Shown: positions 1 through 8,769 of the stretch, one piece after another | Position numbering within the stretch: the stretch's first letter is position 1 | How the letters are laid out: each line of letters starts with the position of its first letter | Assembly: GCA_046348585.1 (NCBI GenBank) | Contig: JAXMDZ010000014.1 | Location: forward strand, 1-64,000 | DNA length: 64,000 nt | DNA from: JADZAI01 sp046348585 | GTDB taxonomy: Bacteria; Pseudomonadota; Alphaproteobacteria; Micropepsales; Micropepsaceae | Direction: 5' to 3' | Translations under genes and position numbers: made by a program | Notes under the pieces: model-generated | Told to the model about the DNA's origin: nothing | The model's database searches: none | Seen by the model: the letters and a program-made list of their open reading frames with translations, nothing else

Positions 1-1422
1 CTCTGCCTGTTCGAAGGCGTGGCGACCGGGGCGGCCGACGGTTATGCGCGGATCGCCCGCAAGCCGGCCTGCACGCTGCTGCATCTGGGGCCGGGCCTCG
101 CGAACGGCCTCGCCAATCTGCACAATGCGCGGCGCGCGCGCTCGCCGGTCGTCAACATTGTCGGCGACCACGCGGTCAGCCACCGCACGCTCGACGCGCC
201 GCTGGCCAGCGACATCGCGGGCTTCGCCGCGCCGGTCTCGCAGTGGATCAAGTCGGCAGACACGGCGGACGAAGTGGGCGAGGCCGCCGCCGAGGCGGTC
301 GCCGCCTCGCAGTCCGCGCCCGGCGGCGTCGCGACGCTGATCCTGCCCGCCGACACGGCCTGGACGGAGACCGCGCGCGGAGCGGCCGCGCCCGTCGCGC
401 TGACGCCGTTCGCCGTGCCCTCCGACGCCGCCGTGGCCGCGGCGCGGCAGGCCCTTTCGCATGGCGAGAGCGCGGCGCTGCTGCTCAGCGATCCGGTGGT
501 GTCGGGCGAGGGGCTGGAACTCGCCGGCGCGATCGCCGCCGCGACCGGAGCCAGGCTCTATTGCGACACCTTCGTGGGGGCGATGGCGCGCGGCGTCGGG
601 CGGCCCTTCGTCCGCCGCTTGCCGTATTTCGCGGAAGCCGTCGAGGAGGAGCTGAAGGGCGTTTCCCATCTGGTGCTGGTTTCGACCAAGGCGCCGGTCG
701 CCTTCTTCGCCTATCCGGGCCGCCGCGGCGCGCTGACGCCCGAGGGGGCCGAGGTCGTCACGCTCGCGCGCCCGAACGAGGACGCGCTCGCCGGTCTCAG
801 GGCGCTCGCCGACGCCGTGGGTGCGACGGGACGCGAGCCGGTCCGCGCTTCGGCGATGCAGCCGGGCCTGCCCTCGGGCGCGCTCGATCCGATGAAGGCG
901 GGCGCGATCATCGGCCGCTTCCTGCCCGAAGGCGCCATCGTCTCGGACGAGGGCGCGACCTGCGGCGCGGGCGCCTTCGTGCATACGGCGGGGTCGCGCC
1001 CGCACGACTGGTTGCAGCTGACCGGCGGCTCGATCGGGCAGGGCCTGCCCGTCGCGGTCGGAGCGGCGACCGCCGCGCCGGGGCGCAAGGTCGTCTGTCT
1101 GGAGGGCGACGGTTCGGCCATGTACACGATCCAGGCGCTGTGGACGGCGGCGCGCGAGAATCTCGACATGGTGACGGTGATCTTCTCGAACCGCGCCTAT
1201 GCGATCCTCAAGATCGAGATGATGCGCACCGGCGCGCAGAATCCCGGCCCCAGGACGATGTCGATGTTCGACCTGTCGCGGCCCGACATCGGCTTCGTCG
1301 ATCTGGCGCGCGGCCTCGGCGTCGACGCCGTGCACTGCGAGACGGCCGAGGAGTTCGCCGACGCCTTCTCGGGCGCGATGCGACGGACCGGCCCCTTCCT
1401 GATCGAAGCCGTGATGCCCTGA
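1..1422 (+). CDS. Acetolactate synthase-like ThDP-dependent enzyme, 5' end outside window
   Basis: The reading frame is open from base 1, so the true start lies upstream; about 40-50 N-terminal residues are missing if the protein has the usual ~515-residue length. The first codons read LCLFEG followed by TGAADGYAR, the region holding the catalytic glutamate of the pyrimidine-binding domain. The C-terminal ThDP domain has the GDG motif (codons 369-371) with a downstream asparagine (FSNRAYAIL). This architecture is that of thiamine-diphosphate decarboxylase/carboligases annotated as acetolactate synthase large-subunit-like. Substrate is not deducible: no small regulatory subunit follows, and such solo proteins can be benzoylformate decarboxylase-like. 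It converges on the homogentisate operon, with 7 bases between the stop codons. Confidence 0.85.
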   Translation, partial: LCLFEGVATGAADGYARIARKPACTLLHLGPGLANGLANLHNARRARSPVVNIVGDHAVSHRTLDAPLASDIAGFAAPVSQWIKSADTADEVGEAAAEAVAASQSAPGGVATLILPADTAWTETARGAAAPVALTPFAVPSDAAVAAARQALSHGESAALLLSDPVVSGEGLELAGAIAAATGARLYCDTFVGAMARGVGRPFVRRLPYFAEAVEEELKGVSHLVLVSTKAPVAFFAYPGRRGALTPEGAEVVTLARPNEDALAGLRALADAVGATGREPVRASAMQPGLPSGALDPMKAGAIIGRFLPEGAIVSDEGATCGAGAFVHTAGSRPHDWLQLTGGSIGQGLPVAVGAATAAPGRKVVCLEGDGSAMYTIQALWTAARENLDMVTVIFSNRAYAILKIEMMRTGAQNPGPRTMSMFDLSRPDIGFVDLARGLGVDAVHCETAEEFADAFSGAMRRTGPFLIEAVMP

Positions 1423-1429
1423 GCGGGCG

Positions 1430-2218
1430 TCAGGACGAGGTCAGCGCGAGGCGCAGGAACTTCAGCAGATCGAGCCAGGACTGCCAGGCGGTGCTGGCGT
1501 CGAAGGCGATCGGCGCGCCGGTCATGTAGGCCGCGAAGCGCGGGTCGCCGGCCTCGTCGGCGTCGAAGCCGTGACCGACCCCGACATAGCGGGTGATGAC
1601 CACCGGCCCCGGCCCGTCAGACCGCTCCGCCCAGGCGCGGCAGGCGGCGGGCGGGGCGACGGCGTCCTTCTCGGCGAGGAAGAGCTGAAGCGTCACCTCG
1701 CTCTTCCACGTCTTCGCTTCGGGACACGGCGGATAGAAGGCGATGGCCGAGACGAGGCCGGGCAGGCGCTTCGGGGCCATCACGACCTCCAGCACGCCGC
1801 GTCCGCCCCAGGCCCATCCGGCGAGATGGAGCCGCGCCGGATCGACGGAGGCGAGGGCGCGCAACTGGCCGAGCGCCCCGGCGATGGCGCGGCCGAGCGT
1901 GGCGGGGGACATCGCCGCGCGGCACGCCGGATCGCCCGAGCCCGAGCCCGGCCAGGCGAGGATCGCCGCGGTGAAGCCTTCCTTCTTCAGGCGCTCCGCC
2001 ACGCGCACATAAAGCGCGGCGCGCGCCGAGATGAGCGGGGCCTCGCAGCCCGGCACCAGCAGCACGGCGGGATGCGCTGCGCCGTCGTCCGGCGCATAGA
2101 TGCGCAGCACTTGCGGATCGGCGTCGAGCGGCGCGGCGAGGCGCGGTCCTCCGGCGGGCGAGGCGCAGGCGGCCAGAAACAGCGCGGCGCCAAGTGCGGC
2201 GGCGAGAGAGAACTTCAT
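1430..2218 (-). CDS. Dienelactone hydrolase-fold lipoprotein lacking the nucleophile
   Basis: 262 residues. The start overlaps the stop of the upstream fumarylacetoacetase gene (ATGA, 2215-2218), so it is the last gene of the operon. An N-terminal signal ends in a lipobox (LAAC, Cys18), predicting a membrane-anchored periplasmic protein. The body is alpha/beta-hydrolase-like and resembles dienelactone hydrolases, but the nucleophile elbow, normally G-x-C/S-x-G-G, reads GWAWGG (residues 134-139), placing Ala136 where Cys or Ser should be. The acid (FLAEKDAV) and histidine (GVGHGF) of the triad look intact. It is therefore probably not a hydrolase of the usual mechanism; binding or a different reaction is possible. 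The fold call is by motif reading only. Confidence 0.75.
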   Translation of the reverse strand: MKFSLAAALGAALFLAACASPAGGPRLAAPLDADPQVLRIYAPDDGAAHPAVLLVPGCEAPLISARAALYVRVAERLKKEGFTAAILAWPGSGSGDPACRAAMSPATLGRAIAGALGQLRALASVDPARLHLAGWAWGGRGVLEVVMAPKRLPGLVSAIAFYPPCPEAKTWKSEVTLQLFLAEKDAVAPPAACRAWAERSDGPGPVVITRYVGVGHGFDADEAGDPRFAAYMTGAPIAFDASTAWQSWLDLLKFLRLALTSS

Positions 2219-3225
2219 GCGGCGACGACGGTCTGGTCGATGGCGCCGAAGATCGAGCCTGCCTTCTCGTCGAGCATCTCGATATGGACGCGGTCGCCGG
2301 GACTCATGAAGGGGGTGGCCGGCTTGCCGTGTCGGATCGTCTCGACGGCGCGCAGTTCGGCGATGCAGGAATAGCCGACGCCGCCTTCGGCGATCGGCCG
2401 GCCCTCGTCGCCTTCCGGTCCGCGATTGGAGACGGTGCCGGAACCGACGATCGTACCGGCGCCCAGCGCCCGCGTCCGGGCGGCATGGGCGACGAGGCGC
2501 GGGAAGCTGAACGTCATGTCGACGCCGGCATCGGCCCGGCCGAACGGCACATCGTTGAGCATGACGTGCAGCGCGCCGTGCAGGCGGCCGTTGCGCCAGG
2601 CCGCGCCCAGTTCGTGCGGGGTCACGGCGACGGGGGCGAACGCGGTCGAGGGCTTCGACTGGAAGAAGCCGAAACCCTTGGCGAGTTCGCCGGGAATGAG
2701 ATTGCGCAGCGAGACGTCGTTGAGAATGACGACCAGCTTGATCGCCGCCTCGGCCTCGGCCTCGCTGGCCCCCAGCGGCACGTCGCCGGTGATGACGGCG
2801 ACCTCGGCTTCGAAGTCGAGCCCCCAGCTCTCGTCCCTGAGCGGGATCGGCTGGCGCGGGGCGAGCATCGTGTCGGAGCCGCCCTGATACATCAGCGGAT
2901 CGGTCCAGAAGCTGGAGGGCATGTCGGCGTTGCGAGCGCGCCGGACCAGCGCGACATGGTTCACATAGGCCGAGCCGTCGGCCCATTGATAGGCGCGCGG
3001 CAGGGGCGCGAGACAGGCCGTCTCGTCGAAGGCGAAGGACGGCGCGACGCCGCTGGCGATGCCGCCGTAAAGCGCGGCGAGGCGGGGCGCGACCGCGTGC
3101 CAGTCGTCCAGCGCCGCCTGAAGCGTCGGCGCGATGCCGTCGGCATAGGCGGCGCGCTTCAGGTCGCGCGAGACGACGGCGAGCCGGCCGTCGCGCGTGC
3201 CGTTGCGAAGGGTGGCGAGTTTCAT
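2215..3225 (-). CDS. fahA: Fumarylacetoacetate hydrolase (fumarylacetoacetase)
   Basis: 336 residues, the length of the short bacterial fumarylacetoacetase type. This enzyme cleaves fumarylacetoacetate to fumarate and acetoacetate, the last step of tyrosine/homogentisate breakdown. The FAH-domain metal ligands are visible as an E-x-E (DFEAEVAVI) and an aspartate (VILNDVSLRN), followed by the active-site lysine stretch KGFGFFQSKP. It starts one base from the stop of the cupin gene upstream and overlaps the hydrolase-like gene downstream by 4 bp, so it is translationally coupled in the homogentisate operon, which supports the substrate assignment. No maleylacetoacetate isomerase or 4-hydroxyphenylpyruvate dioxygenase is seen in the window. 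Confidence 0.9.
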   Translation of the reverse strand: MKLATLRNGTRDGRLAVVSRDLKRAAYADGIAPTLQAALDDWHAVAPRLAALYGGIASGVAPSFAFDETACLAPLPRAYQWADGSAYVNHVALVRRARNADMPSSFWTDPLMYQGGSDTMLAPRQPIPLRDESWGLDFEAEVAVITGDVPLGASEAEAEAAIKLVVILNDVSLRNLIPGELAKGFGFFQSKPSTAFAPVAVTPHELGAAWRNGRLHGALHVMLNDVPFGRADAGVDMTFSFPRLVAHAARTRALGAGTIVGSGTVSNRGPEGDEGRPIAEGGVGYSCIAELRAVETIRHGKPATPFMSPGDRVHIEMLDEKAGSIFGAIDQTVVAA

Positions 3226-3597
3226 TCAGAGCCTCACGCCATTGGGCGCCGTGAAGGCGGAGGGGGCGGCGTCGCCGGTGTTCACGACCTCGGCCGGTTC
3301 GAAGATGAGGATTTCGGCCTCCTCGTCGGAGGCGGTTCTGTGTTCGACGTCGCGCGGCACCACGCAGAACTCGCCCGGCCCCATGTCCACGATGCGGTCG
3401 CGGAACTCGACCCGGAAGCGCCCGCGCCAGACCATGAACATCTCCTCGGCGTCGTGGTGGCGATGCCAGGGAAAGACGCCCTTGGTCTTGACGAGCTTCA
3501 CTTCCTGACCGTTGAGCGCCGCGACGACCTTGGGCCGCCAATGCTCGTCCACCTGCCCGAACTTGGCGTCGAGCGCGCCCGACTGGATGGCGCTCAC
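3226..3597 (-). CDS. Small cupin-domain protein of the homogentisate operon
   Basis: 123 residues. A GTG start at 3597 is chosen because it overlaps the stop of homogentisate dioxygenase (GTGA), the coupling pattern of this operon; no ATG is available near it. The single cupin barrel has the metal motif H-x-H-x(5)-E (WHRHHDAEEMF) and a second histidine in the second cupin motif (RDVEHR). Such one-domain cupins often accompany homogentisate dioxygenase genes, but their reaction is not established. A sugar-isomerase-like label would be over-reading. Confidence 0.85.
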   Translation of the reverse strand: MSAIQSGALDAKFGQVDEHWRPKVVAALNGQEVKLVKTKGVFPWHRHHDAEEMFMVWRGRFRVEFRDRIVDMGPGEFCVVPRDVEHRTASDEEAEILIFEPAEVVNTGDAAPSAFTAPNGVRL

Positions 3598-4730
3598 GGC
3601 TTCGGCTTCCAGCTGTCCGCGTAGGCGGCGTTCTCGACCGCGGCCGCGCCTTCGAGCACGTCGAGCGGATCGCGGGTGTCGATCATCACCGCATATTCGT
3701 CGGTCGCGGGCTTGGACTGCGTGAGCATGTTCTTCAGCGCCTTGGGGTGCGGGCCGTGGGTGAAGCCGGAAGGGTGGAAGGTCATCATGCCGGCGTCGAT
3801 GTTGTCGCGGCTGAAGAAGTCGCCCGCATGATAGAAGAGGACTTCGTCGTAGTCGTCGTTGTTGTGGAAGAACGGCACCTTGAGCGCGCCGGGATCGGTC
3901 TCGAAGGGGCGCGGCGCGAAGGTGCAGACGACGAAGCGGGCGCTGAGGAAGGTCGTGTGCGCGGACGGCGGCACATGATAGCGGTGCGACATGATCGGAC
4001 GGATGCTCTCGACGTTGATCCGCACCGGGGCGAGGTCGCCGTGCCAGCCGACCGCATCGAGCGGGTTCCACGGATAGGCGATGCAGCTGACCGCGCCGCG
4101 CTTCTTCACCTCGACCGTATAGGGCCGGTCCTCGCGCTGCTGGGCGCGGAAGGAATCGTCCATCGCGGGCGTGTCGAACAGCGCCGGGTCGAACACCGCA
4201 TGGCGGCCGAGCATGCCTTTGTCGGGCAGCGTGAAATGGGCGTTGGTCGCCTCGATGGCGAGGAAGGAGGACGGACCGTCCGGCTCGATCCGCCACATCG
4301 TGCCGCGCGGGATGACGAGGTAGTCGCCGGCGCGCAATGCGAGATGTCCGAAGTCGCAGAAGAACGCGCCGCCGCCCCGGTGGACGAAAAGGATCTGGTC
4401 GCCGTCGCCGTTGCGGGCGAGCGACGGCATCGGGGCGGAGAGTTTCCAGAAGCGCATCTCGCAGGCGGCGTTGCCGAGGATGCGCGGCGCGTCCCAGGGG
4501 CTCGCGCCCGCCTCGTTCAGCGCCGCGAGATCGAAGGCGCGCGGGCGCAGCGGACCCTCGAAGCCAGTCCAGCCGGTCGGCGGGCGGGGGTGATAGAGAA
4601 ACGCGGCGGGGCCGAAAAAGCCCTCTTTCGACATCTCGCGCTCAAAGGTGCCTTCGGGCAGATCGGCATGGGCCTGGCGCGACGCCGCGCCCTCGATCCC
4701 ATGAACCGGAATCCAGTTCTTCTCGGACAT
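3594..4730 (-). CDS. hmgA: Homogentisate 1,2-dioxygenase
   Basis: 378 residues, matching the shorter bacterial form of the family. It opens the ring of homogentisate to maleylacetoacetate using Fe(II) and O2 in the cytoplasm. The iron ligands appear as His289 and Glu296 in the stretch FFHNNDDYDEVLFYH, and His325 in PSGFTHGPHP. It is followed with overlap by the cupin and then fumarylacetoacetase, which consumes the product after isomerisation. A 2OG-Fe oxygenase gene lies 55 bp upstream on the same strand and may share the transcript. Confidence 0.93.
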   Translation of the reverse strand: MSEKNWIPVHGIEGAASRQAHADLPEGTFEREMSKEGFFGPAAFLYHPRPPTGWTGFEGPLRPRAFDLAALNEAGASPWDAPRILGNAACEMRFWKLSAPMPSLARNGDGDQILFVHRGGGAFFCDFGHLALRAGDYLVIPRGTMWRIEPDGPSSFLAIEATNAHFTLPDKGMLGRHAVFDPALFDTPAMDDSFRAQQREDRPYTVEVKKRGAVSCIAYPWNPLDAVGWHGDLAPVRINVESIRPIMSHRYHVPPSAHTTFLSARFVVCTFAPRPFETDPGALKVPFFHNNDDYDEVLFYHAGDFFSRDNIDAGMMTFHPSGFTHGPHPKALKNMLTQSKPATDEYAVMIDTRDPLDVLEGAAAVENAAYADSWKPKP

Positions 4731-4785
4731 CTGAGTCCTCCTCGGCCGACTGTAGCGGAGAAGTGTGACGCTGCGGAAGGCGCGC

Positions 4786-5736
4786 CTATTTCAGTTTGAT
4801 CTCCGCCAGCCGCTCCTGGAGGTAGCCGTCCGCCGTGATCGGCGCCGGATAGCGGTCCGGCCGCTCCGCCGCGATGCACGACGGCAGAGTGCGGATCAGA
4901 TAGTCGGGCCGGAAATGCAGAAAGAACGGCGTCGAAAAACGCGGGAAGCGCGCGCGCTCGGGTGGGGGGTTGACGACGCGATGCGTCGTAGACGGCAGGA
5001 CATGGTTTGTCAGGCGTTGCAGCATATCGCCGACGTTGATCACCAGGGCGCCCGGCGGGGGCTTCACGGGGAGCCACGAACCGTCACGGTCGAGAATCTC
5101 GAGGCCCGCTTCGTTGGCGCCGAGGAGGAGGGTGATGACGTTGATGTCCTCGTGCGCGCCGGCGCGGACATGATCGGACGGACCTTCGACCGGCGGATAG
5201 TGCAGCAGGCGCAGGATCGAATTGCCGTCGCGGACGGGATCGTCGAAGAAATCCGGGGCGAGCTTCAGGTGGCGGGCGATGGCCCGCAGCAAGGTAAGGC
5301 CGAGCGCGTCGAAGGCCTCGAACAGGGCGTAGATGGTCTGCCGGAAGGAGGGGATTTCGGTCGGCCAGACGTTCGGCGGCATGAAGCGCGCCAGCTTGTG
5401 ACCGCCGGGCAGCTCGCGCCCGGTGTGCCAGAACTCCTTGAGGTCGGGACGCTCGAAGCCCTTGGCGGTCTCGATGCCGAACGGCGTGAGGCCGCGCTGG
5501 CCGCCGCCGCCCTCCTGGTGGTAGCGGCGCTTGACCGGCTCGGGCAGCGCGAAGAAGGCCTTCATGTCGGCGAGCGCCGCGTCGATCAGAGGCTGCGGGA
5601 TGCCGTGGCCCTTGACGCTTGCGAAACCGTAACGCTGGAACTGGCCGCCAAGCGCGGCGGCGAAGGCGGCAGGGTCGGTGCGGTCGAGCGCGACCGAAAG
5701 CGGGCTGTCGAGCGGTCCGGTCACCCGGTCCTCCAT
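4786..5736 (-). CDS. 2-oxoglutarate/Fe(II) oxygenase, isopenicillin N synthase family
   Basis: 316 residues. The N-terminal DIOX_N region (GFASVKGHGIP) precedes a double-stranded beta-helix domain with the full metal and cosubstrate set: His195-Glu-Asp197 (AHEDINV), His252 (STTHRVVNP) and the 2-oxoglutarate-binding R266-F-S268. It should therefore be an active non-heme iron oxygenase; the substrate is unknown. It is the promoter-proximal gene of the leftward run with hmgA, so a link to aromatic or amino-acid metabolism is possible but unproven. The start at 5736 gives the standard family N-terminus. Confidence 0.88.
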   Translation of the reverse strand: MEDRVTGPLDSPLSVALDRTDPAAFAAALGGQFQRYGFASVKGHGIPQPLIDAALADMKAFFALPEPVKRRYHQEGGGGQRGLTPFGIETAKGFERPDLKEFWHTGRELPGGHKLARFMPPNVWPTEIPSFRQTIYALFEAFDALGLTLLRAIARHLKLAPDFFDDPVRDGNSILRLLHYPPVEGPSDHVRAGAHEDINVITLLLGANEAGLEILDRDGSWLPVKPPPGALVINVGDMLQRLTNHVLPSTTHRVVNPPPERARFPRFSTPFFLHFRPDYLIRTLPSCIAAERPDRYPAPITADGYLQERLAEIKLK

Positions 5737-5860
5737 GGCTGTTTTCCGCAACCTATGCCGCCTTGGGCCGCCGCGCCAACCGCCCGCGCGTGCAATCCTG
5801 CCTTGTGCGGTCACAGCCCATGGGTGCAGACTCGACTCGCCGAATTTCGGAGAGCGCGCC

Positions 5861-6589
5861 ATGCGCCGCCTGCTCATCATGGCTGTGACGGCTGTCCTCA
5901 CCGCGCTCGCGCCAGCGGCCGCAAGGGAGTCGGCCCTGCCGGTCGTCCCCTCGATCCGCGACCCGGCCTTCCAGGCGGAGATCCTGAACGCGCACAACCG
6001 CGAGCGGCGGCCTTTGGGCGTTGCGCCGCTGGTCTGGTCGGACGCGCTCGCCGAGGAGGCCGAGGCCTGGGCGGCGCGGCTCGCCGCCGCCAACCGGATG
6101 ACGCACGACCGCCAGCGCCGCCACGGCGAAAACCTTTTCATGAACAGCGCCGGGCGGCGGTCGGTGGCGCAGATGGTGCAGTTCTGGACCGACGAAAAGC
6201 TGTTCTACCTGCCCGGCGCGCCCCATCCCCATGTCAGTTCGACCGGCGACTGGCACGATGTCGGGCATTACACGGCGATCGTCTGGGCGGGGACGCGATC
6301 CGTCGGCTGCGCCATCGCCCGCAACGCCAGCAGCGATTTTCTGGTCTGCCGCTACGATCCGCCGGGCAACAGGCGGGGCTATGCCGCCTATGACGTCGAG
6401 ACGGCGCGGCGCACGGCCGTGGCGGCCGCGCCGCCGCCCGCTTCTGCCCCGCCTGTCGTGCGCCCGCCGCACGCCGCCCAGCCCGCCGCGCCGAGGCGCG
6501 CGGTCGAGATGGCGGTGGTGGTGCCGGTGGTGACGGCGGACGATCCCTGGCCGGTGCCCGCCGCCAAGCCGGGCGTCATCGCCCGCTGA
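5861..6589 (+). CDS. Secreted CAP (SCP/PR1-like) domain protein
   Basis: 242 residues with a signal peptide (MRRLLIMAVTAVLTALAPAAA). The CAP domain has HNRERR (His45), HGEN (88-91) and HYTAIVWAGTRSVGCA (136-151), with two cysteines (150, 163) placed to form a disulfide. The C-terminal ~70 residues are Ala/Pro-rich and probably unstructured. The chosen ATG has GGAGA about 8 bases upstream and begins a clean signal peptide; frames reading further upstream overlap the divergent oxygenase gene. CAP proteins are extracytoplasmic and their bacterial functions are mostly unknown. Confidence 0.88.
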   Translation: MRRLLIMAVTAVLTALAPAAARESALPVVPSIRDPAFQAEILNAHNRERRPLGVAPLVWSDALAEEAEAWAARLAAANRMTHDRQRRHGENLFMNSAGRRSVAQMVQFWTDEKLFYLPGAPHPHVSSTGDWHDVGHYTAIVWAGTRSVGCAIARNASSDFLVCRYDPPGNRRGYAAYDVETARRTAVAAAPPPASAPPVVRPPHAAQPAAPRRAVEMAVVVPVVTADDPWPVPAAKPGVIAR

Positions 6590-6604
6590 TCCTTCGGGGC
6601 GCTT

Positions 6605-7456
6605 TCAGGCGCGCGAGGCGCGGCGGAAGGGGTGGAGGATCTGGCCGCGCAGGGTCGCGGGCATCGGCTCGGTGATGCCGATATCGACCGGCGGACGCCG
6701 CTCCGGGTTGAGGAAGGTGCCGAACAACAGGTCGAACACGACGAGGTTTTCGCCGTAATTGGTGTTGCCTTCCTCCGGCAGTTTCGAGTGGTGCCAGCGG
6801 TGCAGGCCCGGCGTGTTGAAGAGATAGTTCAGCGGCCCGGTCCGCATCTCGATGTTGCAATGGGTCAGAAGGCCGATATAGGCGGTGATCGCGCTGACCC
6901 AGATGATGATCTCCTGCGGCACGCCGACCGCCAGCCCGATGGCGAGGCCGAACGACACGCTGACCAGCGTGTCGATGAAGTGGAAGCGCCCGGTGTTGAA
7001 GAACCACAGCCGCGTGACGGAGTGGTGCACCGCATGAAAGCGCCAGAGCGTCGCCACCTCGTGCGATAGCCGGTGCGCCCAGTAGAAGCCGAACTCGGCG
7101 ATCAGCAGGCCGAGCACGGTCTGCGCCGCGACCGGCCAGTGGCGCGGCCACCAGGCGGCGCCGCTGGCGAGCTGGTCGCCCTCAAGCCCGGCGAGGGCGG
7201 GAACCACGATGAGCACCTGCACCGCCGACTTGCTGAGCAGGGTGTGGCCGAGATCGGCCCAGATCTGCCCGTCATTGGCGAGCCAGGCGCGCTCGTGCGG
7301 CATCAGCCGTTCGAGCACGAAGATCGCTCCGGCGAGGGAGAAATAGCTGACATTCAGCCAGATCAGGGGCGTCGCGGTGGACATGCCATAGGCGTTGACC
7401 GCGATCGCGCCCGCCATCAGCGCCGGCCACCACAGACAGGACAGAACAAATCGCAT
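6605..7456 (-). CDS. Fatty acid hydroxylase / sterol desaturase family membrane protein
   Basis: 283 residues with several membrane segments. It carries the histidine clusters of the di-iron membrane hydroxylases: HRLSH (128-132), HAVHH (141-145) and HRWHH further on. These enzymes hydroxylate or desaturate lipid chains, carotenoids or sterol-like substrates; the substrate cannot be told here. The start at 7456 is preferred over an in-frame ATG at 7504 because GAGGG lies about 5 bases upstream. It reads the same way as the bufferin operon and begins 109 bp after bufD, so read-through is conceivable. Confidence 0.88.
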   Translation of the reverse strand: MRFVLSCLWWPALMAGAIAVNAYGMSTATPLIWLNVSYFSLAGAIFVLERLMPHERAWLANDGQIWADLGHTLLSKSAVQVLIVVPALAGLEGDQLASGAAWWPRHWPVAAQTVLGLLIAEFGFYWAHRLSHEVATLWRFHAVHHSVTRLWFFNTGRFHFIDTLVSVSFGLAIGLAVGVPQEIIIWVSAITAYIGLLTHCNIEMRTGPLNYLFNTPGLHRWHHSKLPEEGNTNYGENLVVFDLLFGTFLNPERRPPVDIGITEPMPATLRGQILHPFRRASRA

Positions 7457-7565
7457 GCGCCCTCGTCGAACGCCGGCCCCCGAACGCCGCGCTCCAGGAG
7501 GCATCTTGTCCGCCCGCCCCGCCGATGCAATCGGAGAGACGGGCGGCGAGGCAAAGCGTCGCGCT

Positions 7566-8027
7566 TCAGCGCCGGGGGCGGTCGAAGCCGGTGAGGGCGT
7601 CGAGGGAGAGCCAGCCCGGCCCCCTGGCGATCACCAGCAGCAGCAGCGCCGCCCAGGTGAGGTGGGTGTCCCAGGAGCCGGGATAGACGAAGATCCCGAT
7701 GATCGCCGTCATGCCGAGCAATGGCAGGGCGGCGAAGCGCCCGAAGAGGCCGAGCGCCAGAAAGATCGGCATCGACAGCTCGGTATAGGCGCCCAGATGC
7801 GCGGCAAGCTCCGGCGGCAGGAACGGCACCTTGTATTCCTCGCGGAACAGCGTGACCGCCAGATCCGTCACCTGCCAGTCGCCGTCCACCTTGGTGAGAC
7901 CGGACTTGAAGAAGACGCCGGCGATGGCGAGCCGGGCGGCGAGCAGGATGAAGGAGAGCGGGATCGCCTTCTCCATCAGGGCGAACAGGCGGGAAAGAAG
8001 GCCGGGGGCGGCCATGTCGTCAGTCAT
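7566..8027 (-). CDS. bufD: DoxX-family membrane protein, fourth gene of the bufferin operon
   Basis: 153 residues with about four hydrophobic helices (ILLAARLAIAGVFFKSGL, MPIFLALGLFGRFAALPLL and others), the DoxX pattern. It lies 22 bp after the bufC-type gene on the same strand. In characterised bufferin loci a DoxX protein accompanies the precursor and its two maturation proteins, and a membrane redox or export role has been suggested. The name rests on this context; DoxX alone would not identify it. Confidence 0.82.
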   Translation of the reverse strand: MTDDMAAPGLLSRLFALMEKAIPLSFILLAARLAIAGVFFKSGLTKVDGDWQVTDLAVTLFREEYKVPFLPPELAAHLGAYTELSMPIFLALGLFGRFAALPLLGMTAIIGIFVYPGSWDTHLTWAALLLLVIARGPGWLSLDALTGFDRPRR

Positions 8028-8049
8028 CGGAGCAGTCCTTGGGGAAGTG

Positions 8050-8769
8050 TCAGGCGGGGTTGAGGGCGATCAGGCAGCCGCGCGCGGCGGCGAGCCTGAG
8101 ATGGGCGGGCACGTCGAAGCCGGGGTCCGCCGCGATGGCGGCGGCGATGGCGGCGCTGAGACGCCGCCCCTGCCGGAGGGCTTCGAAGAACGTGTAGGCG
8201 GCCTCGGTCAGCGGCAGGGCGACGACCGACTCGGCCGCCGCGTGCAGCAGCAGGCGGGTCGGCCCCCGGACGGGCGCGGCGTCGTCCTCGTCCAGCAGAC
8301 CGTCGATCTCCCAGTCGGAGGCGAAGAGGAGGGCCGTGGGGCTCCAGAGCGCCCGGACGTCGTCCGCGCCCGCCGGAGCGGCGGGGGGCGGGGGCGGCAG
8401 GGCGTCGCCGAGGCTGTGCAGCGCCCATTCGAGGCGCGCCAGCTCGGCAAGCCAGGGCGAGGCGGCGAGCGGCGGGAAGGACGCGAGGAAGGCCGGGAAC
8501 GCCGCGCCGTAGCGCGCGACGATGGGATCGTCCGGCGGCGCGGCGGCGAGGAACTGCGCGGCGGCATAGGCGAAGAAGCCCGCGCCCGCATGGCGCTGGG
8601 TCGCCGGGAAGGCGGCGGCGATCGCCGCGGTGAGGCTGGCGCGGAAGGTGCGCACATGGACGACGATGCGGTCGGCCGGGCGGAGGCCCGCGATCGGCGG
8701 GGGCGGGGCGGCCTCGGCGGCCCCGGCCCGGATCGCCGCCGCCATGCGGCTCTGGAGATCAGGCTGCAT
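8050..8769 (-). CDS. bufC: BufC-type bufferin maturation partner (DUF2063-like N-terminus)
   Basis: 239 residues. The N-terminal half has the helical pattern of the former DUF2063 domain (MQPDLQSRMAAAI, then FRASLTAAIAAAFPATQRHAG and FFAYAAAQFLAA). The family supplies the substrate-recognition partner for DUF692 (MNIO) enzymes. The start at 8769 lies 11 bp inside the end of bufB, so the two are translationally coupled. The C-terminal half is Ala-rich and diverged. A proline tract lies near the middle (DALPPPPPAA). Confidence 0.85.
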   Translation of the reverse strand: MQPDLQSRMAAAIRAGAAEAAPPPPIAGLRPADRIVVHVRTFRASLTAAIAAAFPATQRHAGAGFFAYAAAQFLAAAPPDDPIVARYGAAFPAFLASFPPLAASPWLAELARLEWALHSLGDALPPPPPAAPAGADDVRALWSPTALLFASDWEIDGLLDEDDAAPVRGPTRLLLHAAAESVVALPLTEAAYTFFEALRQGRRLSAAIAAAIAADPGFDVPAHLRLAAARGCLIALNPA

